Assembly: GCF_900108335.1 (NCBI RefSeq) | Contig: NZ_FNVT01000016.1 | Coordinates: 1-64,000 of the forward strand | DNA from: Nonomuraea solani | Lineage (GTDB): Bacteria; Actinomycetota; Actinomycetes; Streptosporangiales; Streptosporangiaceae | Length of the DNA: 64,000 nucleotides | Direction of reading: 5' to 3' | Shown here: positions 51,639 through 60,989 of the stretch, one piece after another | Layout of the letters: every line of letters begins with the position of its first letter | Position numbering within the stretch: position 1 is the stretch's first letter | Program-made: the position numbers and the translations under genes | Notes under the pieces: model-generated | Database searches by the model: none | Told to the model about the DNA's origin: nothing | Seen by the model: the letters and a program-made list of their open reading frames with translations, nothing else

Positions 51639-52403
51639 TCACTCGCCCTTCCACTGAGGGGCGCGCTTCTCCGCGAACGCGGCGGCACCCTCCATGGCGT
51701 CCTTCGAGCCGAAGACCGGGTTGATGATCGGGCCTTGCCGCTTGAACATCTCTTCCAGCGGCCAGTCCTGCGACTCGATGACGACCTTCTTGGTCGCGGC
51801 GAGCGCGAGCGGGGCGTTGGCGGCGATCTTGCGGGCCAGCTCCAGGGCGCCCTCAAGGGCCGCGCCGGGCTCGGTGATCCGGTTGACCAGGCCGAGCTCG
51901 TACAGGCGGGAGGCCGGGTAGTGGTCGCCGGTCAGCGCGATCTCCATGGCCACGTGGTACGGGATCCGCCGCGGCAGCCGCATGATCCCGCCCGCGCCCG
52001 CCACCAGGCCGCGCTTGGGCTCGGGCAGCCCGAACTTGGCCTCCGACGACGCCACGATGACGTCGCACGCCAGGGCCAGCTCGAACCCGCCGGCGAGCGC
52101 GTAGCCCTCCACGGCGGCCACCAGCGGCTTCCTGGGCGGCGCCTCGGTCAGGCCGCCGAACCCACGGCCCTCGACCACCGGGAAGTCCCCGGACAGGAAC
52201 CCCTTGAGGTCCATGCCCGCGGAGAAGGTGCCGGCGGCCCCCGTCAGAACGTAAGCGGAAATGTCGGGACGAGCGTCCAGCGTGTCCAGCGCCTCGGCCA
52301 CGCCCCTGGCCACCGCTCCGTTGATGGCGTTGCGGGCCTTGGGCCGGTTGATGGTGAGAATCGCCACATTGCCGGACTCTTCGACGAGCACTTCGTCAGA
52401 CAC
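51639..52403 (-). CDS. Enoyl-CoA hydratase/crotonase family protein
   Basis: 254 residues. Crotonase fold: INRPKARNAINGAVARGVAEALD, GTFSAGMDLKGFLSGD, GYALAGGFELALACDVIVASSEAKFGLPE (oxyanion-hole glycine and catalytic region), and GITRMPRRIPYHVAME-like helix. It hydrates enoyl-CoA or catalyses a related reaction. It follows the SDR gene by six bases in the same orientation; together they could be a pair of beta-oxidation steps. Confidence 0.9.
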   Translation of the reverse strand: MSDEVLVEESGNVAILTINRPKARNAINGAVARGVAEALDTLDARPDISAYVLTGAAGTFSAGMDLKGFLSGDFPVVEGRGFGGLTEAPPRKPLVAAVEGYALAGGFELALACDVIVASSEAKFGLPEPKRGLVAGAGGIMRLPRRIPYHVAMEIALTGDHYPASRLYELGLVNRITEPGAALEGALELARKIAANAPLALAATKKVVIESQDWPLEEMFKRQGPIINPVFGSKDAMEGAAAFAEKRAPQWKGE

Positions 52404-52409
52404 GTGACC

Positions 52410-53183
52410 TCACTTGGGCTGGAAGCGGATGCCGCCGTCGAAGCGGACGACCTCGGCGTTCATGTAGTCGTTCTCGATCAGCGACCTGACCAGGTGCGCG
52501 AACTCGTCGGCGCGGCCCATGCGCTTGGGGAAGACCACCGGCGCCACGAGCTTGGCCTTGAACTCGTCGGCGTTGCCGGAGAAGCCGTAGATCGGGGTGT
52601 CGATGATGCCGGGGCAGATCGTGTTCACCCGGACGCCGATCGCGGCCAGGTCGCGCGCCGCGGGCACCGTCATGCCCACGATGCCGCCCTTGGAGGCCGA
52701 GTACGCGAGCTGCCCCGTCTGCCCCTCCAGCGCGGCCACGGAAGCCGTGTTGATCACCACGCCGCGCTGCCCGTCGGCGTCGGCCGGCTCGGTCTTGGCG
52801 ATCGCGGCCGCGGCGATGCGCATGAGGTTGAACGTGCCGATCAGGTTGACCTCGATGACCTTGCGGTAGGTCGCCGGGTTGTGCGGGCTGCCGTCCCGGT
52901 TCACCGTGCGCTCGGCCCAGCCGATGCCCGCGCTGTTGACGACCACGCGCAGCGGCTTGCCGGTCGCAACGGCGGCGTCCACGGCCGCCTGCACCTGCTC
53001 GTCGTCCGACACGTCCGTCTTGACGAAGACCCCGCCGAGCTCGTCGGCGACGGTCTTGCCGCGCTCCTCGTTGAGGTCGGCCACGACCACGGTGGCGCCC
53101 GCGCGGGCCAGCTCGCGGGCCGTGGCCTCGCCCAGGCCGCTGGCGCCGCCGGAGATGATTGCTGCAGATCCGTTCACGTCCAT
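52410..53183 (-). CDS. SDR-type 3-hydroxyacyl-CoA dehydrogenase
   Basis: 257 residues from ATG 53183. NAD-binding glycine motif GGASGLGEATARELARAGA, NNAG-like VVNSAGIG, the catalytic triad in NTASVAALEGQTGQLAYSASKGG (Ser, Tyr, Lys), then VRVNTICPGIIDTPIY. The pattern matches type II hydroxyacyl-CoA dehydrogenases of the HSD10 group. It precedes the crotonase gene by six bases, consistent with consecutive beta-oxidation reactions. Confidence 0.88.
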   Translation of the reverse strand: MDVNGSAAIISGGASGLGEATARELARAGATVVVADLNEERGKTVADELGGVFVKTDVSDDEQVQAAVDAAVATGKPLRVVVNSAGIGWAERTVNRDGSPHNPATYRKVIEVNLIGTFNLMRIAAAAIAKTEPADADGQRGVVINTASVAALEGQTGQLAYSASKGGIVGMTVPAARDLAAIGVRVNTICPGIIDTPIYGFSGNADEFKAKLVAPVVFPKRMGRADEFAHLVRSLIENDYMNAEVVRFDGGIRFQPK

Positions 53184-53230
53184 ATCCCGGACCCTAGCCG
53201 CCAACCGAATGAAGTTCTACTCGGGGGTGG

Positions 53231-53569
53231 TTAAATCTCACCCACGGCGGTGTCCACGTCGGAGTAGACCTTGATCCGCCGGTCGAGCCCCGTCGTGCGG
53301 AGAATGCGCGCCACCGGCGCCTGTGGCGCCGCCAGCGATACGCCGCCGCCCTCCCCCGTCGCCAGCCGCCAGGCCTCGATCAGCACGGACAGGCCGCTGG
53401 AGTCCATGAACGACAACTGCTGCAGGTCGAGCACAAGCCTGGCGCCGTCCTGTTTGATGGCGTCACGCACCTCGTCACGTAGAAACGGTGCGGTGAACAG
53501 GTCAAGCTCACCCTCGACGGCCACCACCACGGCATCACCCAGGGCGTGTCGCGCAAGCCGCAGCTTCAT
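53231..53569 (-). CDS. Anti-sigma factor antagonist (STAS domain)
   Basis: 112 residues, one STAS domain: VVVAVEGELDLFTAPFLRDEVRDAI, then RLVLDLQQLSFMDSSGLSVLIEAWRLA, where the serine in DSSG is the phosphorylation site. Binds an anti-sigma kinase when dephosphorylated. ATG 53569 with GGAGGGG upstream. A PP2C phosphatase that could act on it is encoded at 39313, but linkage is only by family. Confidence 0.92.
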   Translation of the reverse strand: MKLRLARHALGDAVVVAVEGELDLFTAPFLRDEVRDAIKQDGARLVLDLQQLSFMDSSGLSVLIEAWRLATGEGGGVSLAAPQAPVARILRTTGLDRRIKVYSDVDTAVGEI

Positions 53570-53754
53570 TTGGCCCCTCCTCGATGAGCCACTGTACTTC
53601 GACATCCCCCGGTAGCGGGCATGCACAAACTACGAAGAGTCGGATGCTGTGGGACAAGGCAGCCCTAAACACGCACCAAACGCCCGTCGAGAGCCATGCA
53701 TCAAGTTTCCTACCCATCCGGACCCCGGGTTCCCGCCTGGGAGTCCAGCTCGCC

Positions 53755-54485
<731 letters not shown>

Positions 54486-54489
<4 letters not shown>

Positions 54490-55241
54490 CACGTCAGTCC
54501 CATAACTGCGAGGGCCACGGCGGGCAGGGCGAGCGCGGTGCCCCATTGGCGCACAGACGCCGAGAGATCATGAATTATCGGCATCTGTCCTGTATATCCC
54601 CGACTCAGCATCGCGAGATGCACGCGTTCGCCCCGCTCGTACGAGCGGATGAACAGCGCCCCTGCGGACCGCGCGATCACCGGCACATGCCGGAAATTTC
54701 GCGCTTCGAACCCACGGGACTCCCGCGCCACCCGCATCCGCCGCATCTCATCCATGATCACGTCCATGTACCGCAGCATGAACATGGCGATCTGCACCAG
54801 CAGGCTCGGCAGCCGCAGCCGCTGCGCTCCGATGAGGATCACCCGGGGCTCCGTGGTGGCCGCCAGCAGGATCGAGGCGATCACCCCCAGCGTGGCCTTG
54901 GCCAGGATGTTCCAGGCCGCCCAGAGCCCTGGCACGCTCAGCGAGAGCCCCAGCACCGTGGTCCGCTCCCCCAGCCCGATGACCGGGATGAGGAAGGCGA
55001 ACAGCACGAAGGGCACCTCGATCGCCATCCGCCGCAGCAGATACGTCACCGGCACCCTGGCCGCCACCGCGACCGCGCCCAGCAGCACCGCGTATGCCGC
55101 GAAGGCCCAGAACCGCTCACGCGGCGTCGCCACCACCACGAGGGCGAAGGCGAGAACGGCCAGCAGCTTGCACTGCGGCGGCAGCCGGTGCACGACCGAG
55201 TCGCCCGGCCGGTAGAGCCGGTGTTGATGCCCGGCGCCCAC
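54486..55241 (-). CDS. cbiQ: ECF transporter transmembrane component (CbiQ)
   Basis: The 251-residue T-component that joins substrate-binding CbiM to the ATPase. Five to six hydrophobic helices and the two Ala-Arg-Gly-like coupling motifs: ARESRGFEARNF and AMLSRGYTG (RG dipeptides contact the ATPase). Start ATG 55241. Its start is four bases from the cbiM stop. Confidence 0.92.
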
Positions 55242-55244
55242 GGG

Positions 55245-56243
55245 TCACACCTTGGTCTTGGTCCGGCTGCGCGCGGCGTAGGCCAGCGCTCCGGCGATCA
55301 GCAGCACGAGCCCGACCCCGACGATCCCGGCCACGCCGACGGGGATCCCGCCGACCTCACCGTAGTCGGCCATGGCCCACTCCCCGAACATGTGGTCTGT
55401 CGCCTGGCTCAGGAAGCCCTTGTTCTCGGCCACCGCCTCCAGCCCGTCGGGCGAGGAGGAGGCGAAGAAGGACACGAGCCCGGCCAGCACCAGCGTCACG
55501 CCGACGCCACCGAGCAGGAACGGCTTGAGCGCGCCACCGGCGGCCACCGGCTCCGGCGCGCCCACCGTGCTCTCGCCCTCCGCGCCGCGCAGGACCAGCG
55601 GCTTGGCGAGGCCGCGGGCGCCGTACACGAGGTCGGGGCGGACGGCCAGCACCGCGCCGACGGTCACGGCCGTGATCAGGCCCTCGCCGATGCCGATCAG
55701 CACGTGCACGCCGCCCATCGCGGCCGCCACCGTGCCGACCTCGATCGGCGCGGTCCCGCCGATCCAGAACAGCACCGTGAAAGCGAGCGCGGAGGCCGGC
55801 ACCGAGATCAGCGCCGCCAGGAACGCCGCCACCACGACCTTGCCCCTGGCCATGGCCGTGACCAGCCGGAAGACGCCCCAGCCGACGAGCACGGTGACGA
55901 TGCCCATGATCGTGATGTTGATGCCGAGCGCCGTCAGCCCGCCGTCGGCGAAGAAGACGGCCTGCACCAGCAGGACCACCGCCATACAGAGCACGCCTGT
56001 ATAGGGCCCGACGAGTATCGCGGCCAGCGCGCCGCCGAGCAGGTGACCGCTGGTGCCGGCGGCGACGGGGAAGTTGAGCATCTGGACGGCGAAGATGAAC
56101 GCGGCGACCAGCCCCGCCATCGGCGCGGTCCTGTCGTCCAGTTCACGCCGTGCCCCGCGCAGGCAGACCGCGACGCCGGCGGCCGCGACGGCCCCGGCGG
56201 AGATGGAGGTGACTGCGTTGAAGAAGCCATCAGGTACGTGCAC
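55245..56243 (-). CDS. cbiM: Nickel/cobalt ECF transporter substrate-binding component (CbiM with fused CbiN-like PDGLE domain)
   Basis: 332 residues from GTG 56243. Only this start gives the family N-terminus MHVPDGFF; the terminal Met-His pair and His-rich inner sites coordinate Ni/Co in this family. CbiM body: TSGHLLGGALAAILVGP, GVHVLIGIGEGLITA. The C-terminal part (about 225-300) is a fused CbiN/NikN-like region with the characteristic PDGLEAVAENKGF motif. GGGGAGG lies seven bases upstream. A metal-type regulation is suggested by the palindromes over its promoter. Nickel versus cobalt cannot be told by sequence alone. Confidence 0.92.
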   Translation of the reverse strand: MHVPDGFFNAVTSISAGAVAAAGVAVCLRGARRELDDRTAPMAGLVAAFIFAVQMLNFPVAAGTSGHLLGGALAAILVGPYTGVLCMAVVLLVQAVFFADGGLTALGINITIMGIVTVLVGWGVFRLVTAMARGKVVVAAFLAALISVPASALAFTVLFWIGGTAPIEVGTVAAAMGGVHVLIGIGEGLITAVTVGAVLAVRPDLVYGARGLAKPLVLRGAEGESTVGAPEPVAAGGALKPFLLGGVGVTLVLAGLVSFFASSSPDGLEAVAENKGFLSQATDHMFGEWAMADYGEVGGIPVGVAGIVGVGLVLLIAGALAYAARSRTKTKV

Positions 56244-56271
56244 GGCATGCCTCCCCAGAAACACGAAGGTT

Positions 56272-56303
56272 CCTAACATTAGGACATCGCCTTGCACCTG
56301 CAA
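56272..56303 (-). promoter_or_regulatory. cbiM promoter with two embedded palindromes
   Basis: Reverse strand TTGCAG (56298-56303), 16-base spacer, TAATGT (56276-56281). CCTAACATTAGG (56272-56283) is a palindrome over the -10, and TTGCACCTGCAA (56292-56303) one over the -35; another TTGCAG lies at 56318-56323. These look like operators for a metal-responsive repressor (Nur-like boxes contain TTGCA half-sites), but that assignment is an inference. Confidence 0.5.
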
Positions 56304-56314
56304 ATAGATGGCAT

Positions 56315-58138
56315 TTACTGCAAGATCCTTTTAATGATGGTCTCCGCGGTCAGCCGCCGTACCACCGCGCTCAGCCTGCCCTTGCCCGACGTCGCGTAGG
56401 GCCGCACGGACCTGAGCAGGGCCGCTCCCCACCATCTGCGCGGCGCCGCGACCGTCTCGGCGTCCGTCTCGATCCTGAACCGCGCGGGCGGCCCGCCCAG
56501 GTCCAGCTCCAGGTAGGCGTCCCAGGTGCCGGGCGCCAGCCGGCCCACCGCGGGCCTGGCCGCGAAGCCGCCCCCGGGCAGCGCCAGCACCCGCTCGGCC
56601 CGCTCACAGCCGGTACGCCGCTCGCGCCAGACGAGCCGCCTGATCGCCGCGGCCGCCGGGACGGTGCCGACGACGGTGATCTCGCCGTCGATGAGCAGCC
56701 GGTGCCCCAGCGACCATCGGGTCCTGATGAGCCTGGCGGTGCCGGGCACCGCGACCACGTGCCCGCCCATGTCGATGCTCAGGTTGCCGTTGTCCCTGGT
56801 GAAGTAGGGCAGGGAGACGACGCCGCCGACCAGCCGGGGCTGCGGGCGGGTGATGCCGGTGTCGCGGTCGGCGCCGAGCCGGCCGAGCCGTACGACGCCC
56901 TCGATCTCGACCGCCACCCGCAGGTCCCAGATGCCGGAGTGGAGCGCGGCCACGTCCACGCGGACGGTGAACTCGCTGCCCTTGCGCTCGGCCGGCACGA
57001 CCAGCTCCGCCGACGGGTCGTGCCGCGAGCGCAGCACCACGGCCAGGCCGTCGTCCCTGGTGATGCCGTGCAGCCGGGCGGCGCCCGTCACCACCAGGCG
57101 GTCGCCGTCCCAGCGCAACCCGGTCAGCCTGCGGCGGACGGTGGCGCTCTCGATGCGGGCCAGGCGCACCAGGCGGTCGATGTCGTCGAGTGCGGTGGCC
57201 CGCTGCCGGTCGATGGTGTTGAGCCGCTCGTGCACGCCGGGGGTGTACCACTCGTCGCAGAGCGCGGCCACCTCCCGTGCGATGTCCTTGCGTCGTACGT
57301 CGTCGCTCTCCAGGAACACGGCCCCGAGCTGCGTGAACACGTCGAGCCTGAAGTGCCTGCGCAGCAGGTGGTCACGCAGCGGGCCCGGCTCGATGTGCCG
57401 GGTCATGAGCCGGATCGGCTCCCTGATCATGGCCAGCCAGGACAGCGGGTCGCGGCTGCCGGCCTGCTGCATGATGCTGCTGCCGTCGGGCCTGGACACC
57501 AGGTGGTAGCAGTCGTAGTCGGCCACCACCGAGATCCCCTTGGCGTGGCAGTAGGCGTGGACGGTGAACAGGATGTCCTCGCCGACCAGCATGCCCTCGC
57601 CGAACCTGATGCGGTGGCGTTCGAGCAGCTCGCGCCGGAACAGCTTGAAGCAGCTCAGGCTGTTGTAGACGGTGCTGTCGCCGAGCTCCACCCGGTCAGC
57701 GCCGTGCTGGAACATCGACATCGGCGCGCGCCGGCCGTGGCCCACGATCTTGCCGAGGACGATGTCGGAGTCGTTACCGTCGGCGACGGCGACCATGCGT
57801 TCCAGCGCCTCGGGGCCGAGGTGGTCGTCGGCGTCGCAGAAGAAGACGTACCGGCCGGTGGCGTGCTCGATCCCGATGTTGCGCGGCCGTCCCGCGCTGC
57901 CGCTGGCGTCGATGTGCACGACCTTGACGCTGGCCTTGTGGTAGGCGGCGTACAGGTCGAGGAGTTCGGCGCTGCCGTCGGTGGAGCCGTCGTCGACGAC
58001 GACGATCTCCTTCTTCACCCGCTGGACGAGCGCCGACGTGAGACATCTGTCCAGATAGGCCCGGCAGTTGTGGACGGGGATGACGACGCTGACGTCCACC
58101 GCGTCGTCATCACTCCCTGTCGCCGACATCGCCACCAC
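56315..58138 (-). CDS. Family 2 glycosyltransferase with C-terminal beta-rich region
   Basis: 607 residues. The N-terminal GT-A domain has VSVVIPVHNCRAYLDRCLTSAL, VVVDDGSTDGSAELL (UDP-binding DDG), GSAGRPRNIGIEHATGRYVFFCDADDHL (metal-binding DAD), and VGEDILFTVHAYCHAKG. Residues beyond about 330 form a beta-rich region of TarS-like type (SRHDPSAELVVPAE, VRVDVAALHSGIWDLRVAVEIEG), suggesting an envelope polymer (teichoic-acid-like) glycosyltransferase. Start 58138 is GTG or a nearby ATG. The acceptor is unknown. Confidence 0.85.
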   Translation of the reverse strand: MVAMSATGSDDDAVDVSVVIPVHNCRAYLDRCLTSALVQRVKKEIVVVDDGSTDGSAELLDLYAAYHKASVKVVHIDASGSAGRPRNIGIEHATGRYVFFCDADDHLGPEALERMVAVADGNDSDIVLGKIVGHGRRAPMSMFQHGADRVELGDSTVYNSLSCFKLFRRELLERHRIRFGEGMLVGEDILFTVHAYCHAKGISVVADYDCYHLVSRPDGSSIMQQAGSRDPLSWLAMIREPIRLMTRHIEPGPLRDHLLRRHFRLDVFTQLGAVFLESDDVRRKDIAREVAALCDEWYTPGVHERLNTIDRQRATALDDIDRLVRLARIESATVRRRLTGLRWDGDRLVVTGAARLHGITRDDGLAVVLRSRHDPSAELVVPAERKGSEFTVRVDVAALHSGIWDLRVAVEIEGVVRLGRLGADRDTGITRPQPRLVGGVVSLPYFTRDNGNLSIDMGGHVVAVPGTARLIRTRWSLGHRLLIDGEITVVGTVPAAAAIRRLVWRERRTGCERAERVLALPGGGFAARPAVGRLAPGTWDAYLELDLGGPPARFRIETDAETVAAPRRWWGAALLRSVRPYATSGKGRLSAVVRRLTAETIIKRILQ

Positions 58139-58454
58139 TCCCAGGCGTCACGTTGCGCTGCCATTCGGCTTCAGTATGTGACGAGCGGTGGTCCCTATGA
58201 GGGCTGATCGGAGGTCTTCGTCCCTTGCTTTTCTGAACAGCGGAGATTCACGGCATTCGACTAATAAGCAGCTGCACAACCGCCAAATACCGCATTCAGG
58301 CAACACCGAATGAGTTTCAGGGATGAAGTTTTCCCACCCGGGAGGAGAAATCTCTCCACGCGGAGCATGCCTGCGCTCCCGGGCTCGCGCGGTGATCCAG
58401 CCGAGAGAGTTGCGCGTCTACAGTTAGGCAACCTTGACCGAGAGGTGGCGGGAA
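58139..58454. other. Intergenic region between glycosyltransferase and coiled-coil gene
   Basis: About 315 bases with no supported gene. It contains the divergent promoters: near 58425 there is a GTTGC/GCAAC inverted repeat around TACAGT, which may be a -10 for the downstream plus-strand genes. Nothing else was recognised. Confidence 0.5.
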
Positions 58455-58814
58455 ATGGGATCGGATCTCCGCAGGGGAACGGTTGACGGAACGGCCGTCC
58501 ACACTGCTGAGTTCATCGTCTCCTCAGCGCGGCTGACAGAGCTGCACGAGTGCTCCGCGGTGCTGCGCCGTACGAGGATGCGGTCCGAGGAGATCGTGGA
58601 CGAGGCCCGCGCGCTGCTGGACGAGGCGGAACAGCGCGACGACACCGCGCACATCCTCGACCTGCGCGATCAACTCGAGCGGGCGCGCACGATGTACTGC
58701 AAGGTGCTCAACGCCTATCTGGCGATCACGCGCAGGATCAACGAGGAGCGTCAGGAGATTCTGCGCGCACAGATGGAATTGGATCGGCGGACAGGGTTGT
58801 CAGGTGCCGCCTGA
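58455..58814 (+). CDS. Coiled-coil small protein
   Basis: 119 residues from ATG 58455 (a TTG at 58434 would add seven). Almost entirely helical: RRTRMRSEEIVDEARALLDEAEQRD, then LRDQLERARTMYCKVLNAYLAITRRINEERQEILRAQMELDRR. Heptad-like spacing suggests a coiled coil. No known family. It ends 18 bases before the zinc-finger gene, so the two are probably cotranscribed. Function unknown. Confidence 0.7.
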   Translation: MGSDLRRGTVDGTAVHTAEFIVSSARLTELHECSAVLRRTRMRSEEIVDEARALLDEAEQRDDTAHILDLRDQLERARTMYCKVLNAYLAITRRINEERQEILRAQMELDRRTGLSGAA

Positions 58815-58832
58815 CGGGGCTAGTGTCAGGCC

Positions 58833-59198
58833 ATGCCTGACTGGAAGGACAAGATCCGCTGCTCTTTCTGCCACAAGAAGAGCACCGACGTGAGCAAAGT
58901 GATCGCCGGTCCTGGAGTGCACATTTGCGATGAGTGCATCGGGCTGTGCAATTCCATCCTCGAAGAGGAGCGACTCGTCGCCTCCACCGCCCCCCGGCTC
59001 CCCATGTGGGAGACCATGTCAGCGGAGCAGATCCTCGAACATCTCCCGAAAATCGCCGCCGTACAGGCGCAGGTGGACGACAACCTGCGCGACTGGGTGG
59101 CGCACCTGAGAACGAAGGACGTCAGCTGGGAACGCATCGGCGCCTCGCTCGGCATGACGCGCCAATCGGCGTGGGAACGCTTCAAAAGTGAGACCTGA
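58833..59198 (+). CDS. Stand-alone ClpX-type zinc-finger protein with HTH-like tail
   Basis: 121 residues. Four cysteines near positions 10, 13, 32 and 35 (CSFCHKK, HICDECIGLC) form the C4 zinc finger seen at the N-terminus of the ClpX unfoldase, but there is no ATPase part. The C-terminal half (VDDNLRDWVAHLRTKDVSWERIGASLGMTRQSAWERF) looks like an HTH. It could be an adaptor or a DNA-binding regulator. Downstream of, and coupled with, the coiled-coil gene. Confidence 0.8.
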   Translation: MPDWKDKIRCSFCHKKSTDVSKVIAGPGVHICDECIGLCNSILEEERLVASTAPRLPMWETMSAEQILEHLPKIAAVQAQVDDNLRDWVAHLRTKDVSWERIGASLGMTRQSAWERFKSET

Positions 59199-59259
59199 TC
59201 CGTAGGGGCGGGTGAACCGTCGTGACGTTTGGGGCGTCCTATAACTAGGGAGGCCCGAT

Positions 59260-59367
59260 ATGCGCGTCCTAGACGGTTTCGCGACGTACGACCTGGAGGA
59301 GTTCCACCGGGAGCTCGTCCTGGTCCTGGTACTGCACGAAGAGGCGGAACGGCTGGCCGCCGAATGA
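59260..59367 (+). CDS. 35-residue putative small protein
   Basis: Short ORF with a good AGGGAGG site before its ATG. The peptide is acidic and amphipathic (DGFATYDLEEFHRE, LVLVLVLHEEAERLAAE), probably one helix. A strong hairpin follows its stop. Upstream is TATAAC (59240-59245), a plausible -10. No known family; a chance ORF cannot be ruled out. Confidence 0.45.
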   Translation: MRVLDGFATYDLEEFHRELVLVLVLHEEAERLAAE

Positions 59368-59372
59368 ACGGG

Positions 59373-59405
59373 CTCCAGCTCCCCGGCACGGCCGGGGAGC
59401 TGGAG
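59373..59405. terminator. Bidirectional hairpin between convergent genes
   Basis: CTCCAGCTCCCCGG (59373-59386) pairs perfectly with CCGGGGAGCTGGAG (59392-59405), a 14-base stem with a five-base loop. No T-run either side; likely stops transcription by structure and/or protects 3' ends. Confidence 0.6.
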
Positions 59406-59416
59406 CAGGGGCTCGC

Positions 59417-59905
59417 TCAGCCGAGCTGGCCGCGGATCGCGCCGGCCGGGAACCTCTTGTTGTGGACGTTGACGTAGTACAGGTGCGGCCACTTCACGAT
59501 GCCGCGCAGTTCGCGCCTGGTCAGGGTCATGGCGGCGTTCTTGGCGTTCTGGTGCTTGACCGCCTTTATGCAGCCGCGCGCGAAGCCCTTCGCCGGCGCC
59601 TTCAGCCCGACCACGACCGGGCCGGCCACCCCCTTCTTGCCTCGGTGGATGTGGGCCGCGGTCGCGGGCCCGATCTTGCGCGCGGTGATGAAGTAGCACA
59701 GGTGCCCGCGCCGTACCTGGTAGACGAAGGTGCCGAAGCCGTTGCGGTCGCCAGGTCCCGGCACTTCCTGCCGGCCGTTCATTCTGACGCGGTTGACGTC
59801 GGCACTGGTGGTGGCGGTGGTCGCGTCGGCCGAGGCGGGCAGCGCGACGATCGCGGTGAGGGCGGCAGCGGTGGCGAGGGTTGCGGCTGCCAACTGTCTG
59901 CGCAT
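59417..59905 (-). CDS. Secreted CHRD-domain protein
   Basis: 162 residues. Signal peptide (MRRQLAAATLATAAALTAIVALPASA) then a CHRD domain: MNGRQEVPGPGDRNGFGTFVYQVRRGHLCYFITAR, AAHIHRGKKGVAGPVVVGL with the H-x-H pair, and the final FPAGAIRGQLG. The domain is named after chordin; bacterial copies have unknown, possibly metal- or polymer-binding functions. The start is ATG 59905; GAGAGGAAT precedes it. Confidence 0.85.
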   Translation of the reverse strand: MRRQLAAATLATAAALTAIVALPASADATTATTSADVNRVRMNGRQEVPGPGDRNGFGTFVYQVRRGHLCYFITARKIGPATAAHIHRGKKGVAGPVVVGLKAPAKGFARGCIKAVKHQNAKNAAMTLTRRELRGIVKWPHLYYVNVHNKRFPAGAIRGQLG

Positions 59906-60047
59906 GGGATGATTCCTCTCCCATCGGACATCAGGACACCCTTCCGCACGGTTCCGCCCTACGACCGGTTCGGCGAGTAAGGGAAAGACCGCCCTTCGGT
60001 AAGGCGCCTTTCTGGATGGATAACGGCGCGGCATAAGATGGCCGACC

Positions 60048-60989
60048 ATGCTGCGATGTGCCGTACTGGACGACTATCAGGGCGTGGCCCTCGGGCTGGC
60101 CGACTGGTCACGGGTGCGGGCGACGAGTTTCCGTGAGCACTTCACCGGTCTCGACGATCTCGTGGCCGCGATCCACGACTGCGAGATCGTGGTCATCATG
60201 CGGGAGCGCACGCCGTTCACGGCCGAGGTGTTCGCCCGGCTGCCCAGCCTGCGCCTGCTCATCACCTCCGGCGCGCGCAACGCGGCCATCGACCTGGCGG
60301 CCGCGCGGGCGCACGGGGTCACCGTCTGCGGCACGGCCAGCGGTTCGGCGCCGCCGGTCGAGCTGACCTGGGCGCTGATCCTCGGCCTGACCCGGCACCT
60401 GCTGCCCGAGGCGACGGCGTTCCGCTCAGACGGGCCCTGGCAGAGCACGATCGGCGGTGATCTGCACGGCCGCACGCTCGGGCTGCTCGGCCTGGGCAAG
60501 ATCGGGTCCAGGATGGCGGTGATCGGGCGGGCGTTCGGCATGGACGTCGTGGCGTGGAGCGAGCACCTGACGGAGGAGCGGGCGCTGGAGTGCGGCGCGC
60601 GCTTGGTGTCCAAGGACGCGCTGCTGGCGGAGTCCGACGTCGTCTCCGTCCACCTCGTGCTGAGCGACCGGACCCGGGGGCTCGTCGGGGAGCGGGAGCT
60701 GTCGCTGATGAAGCCCGCCGCCTACCTGGTCAACACCTCGCGGGCGGCGATCGTGGACCAGGACGCGCTGGTGTCGGCGCTGCGGGCGGGGCGGATCGCG
60801 GGGGCCGGGCTGGACGTCTTCGAGGTCGAGCCACTGCCGGCCGGGCACGCGTTCCGTACGCTGCCGAACGTGCTGGCCACGCCGCATCTGGGCTACGTCA
60901 CCGAGCTCAACTACAGAACCTACTTCCGCGAGGCCGTCGAGGACATCGACGCCTTCCTCGCCGGCGCCCCGATCCGCGTCATCCCTTGA
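60048..60989 (+). CDS. D-2-hydroxyacid dehydrogenase
   Basis: 313 residues, NAD-dependent. NAD fold: LLGLGKIGSRMAVIGRAFGMDVVAWS (GxGxxG), DVVSVHLVLSDRTRGLVG, PAAYLVNTSRAAIVDQDAL (arginine region), GAGLDVFEVEPLPAGH, and the catalytic histidine in TPHLGYV. Substrate not determinable, but the 3-phosphoglycerate-dehydrogenase/lactate-dehydrogenase superfamily is clear. Its stop lies inside the first copy of a 32-bp tandem repeat shared with the convergent CGNR gene. Confidence 0.88.
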   Translation: MLRCAVLDDYQGVALGLADWSRVRATSFREHFTGLDDLVAAIHDCEIVVIMRERTPFTAEVFARLPSLRLLITSGARNAAIDLAAARAHGVTVCGTASGSAPPVELTWALILGLTRHLLPEATAFRSDGPWQSTIGGDLHGRTLGLLGLGKIGSRMAVIGRAFGMDVVAWSEHLTEERALECGARLVSKDALLAESDVVSVHLVLSDRTRGLVGERELSLMKPAAYLVNTSRAAIVDQDALVSALRAGRIAGAGLDVFEVEPLPAGHAFRTLPNVLATPHLGYVTELNYRTYFREAVEDIDAFLAGAPIRVIP

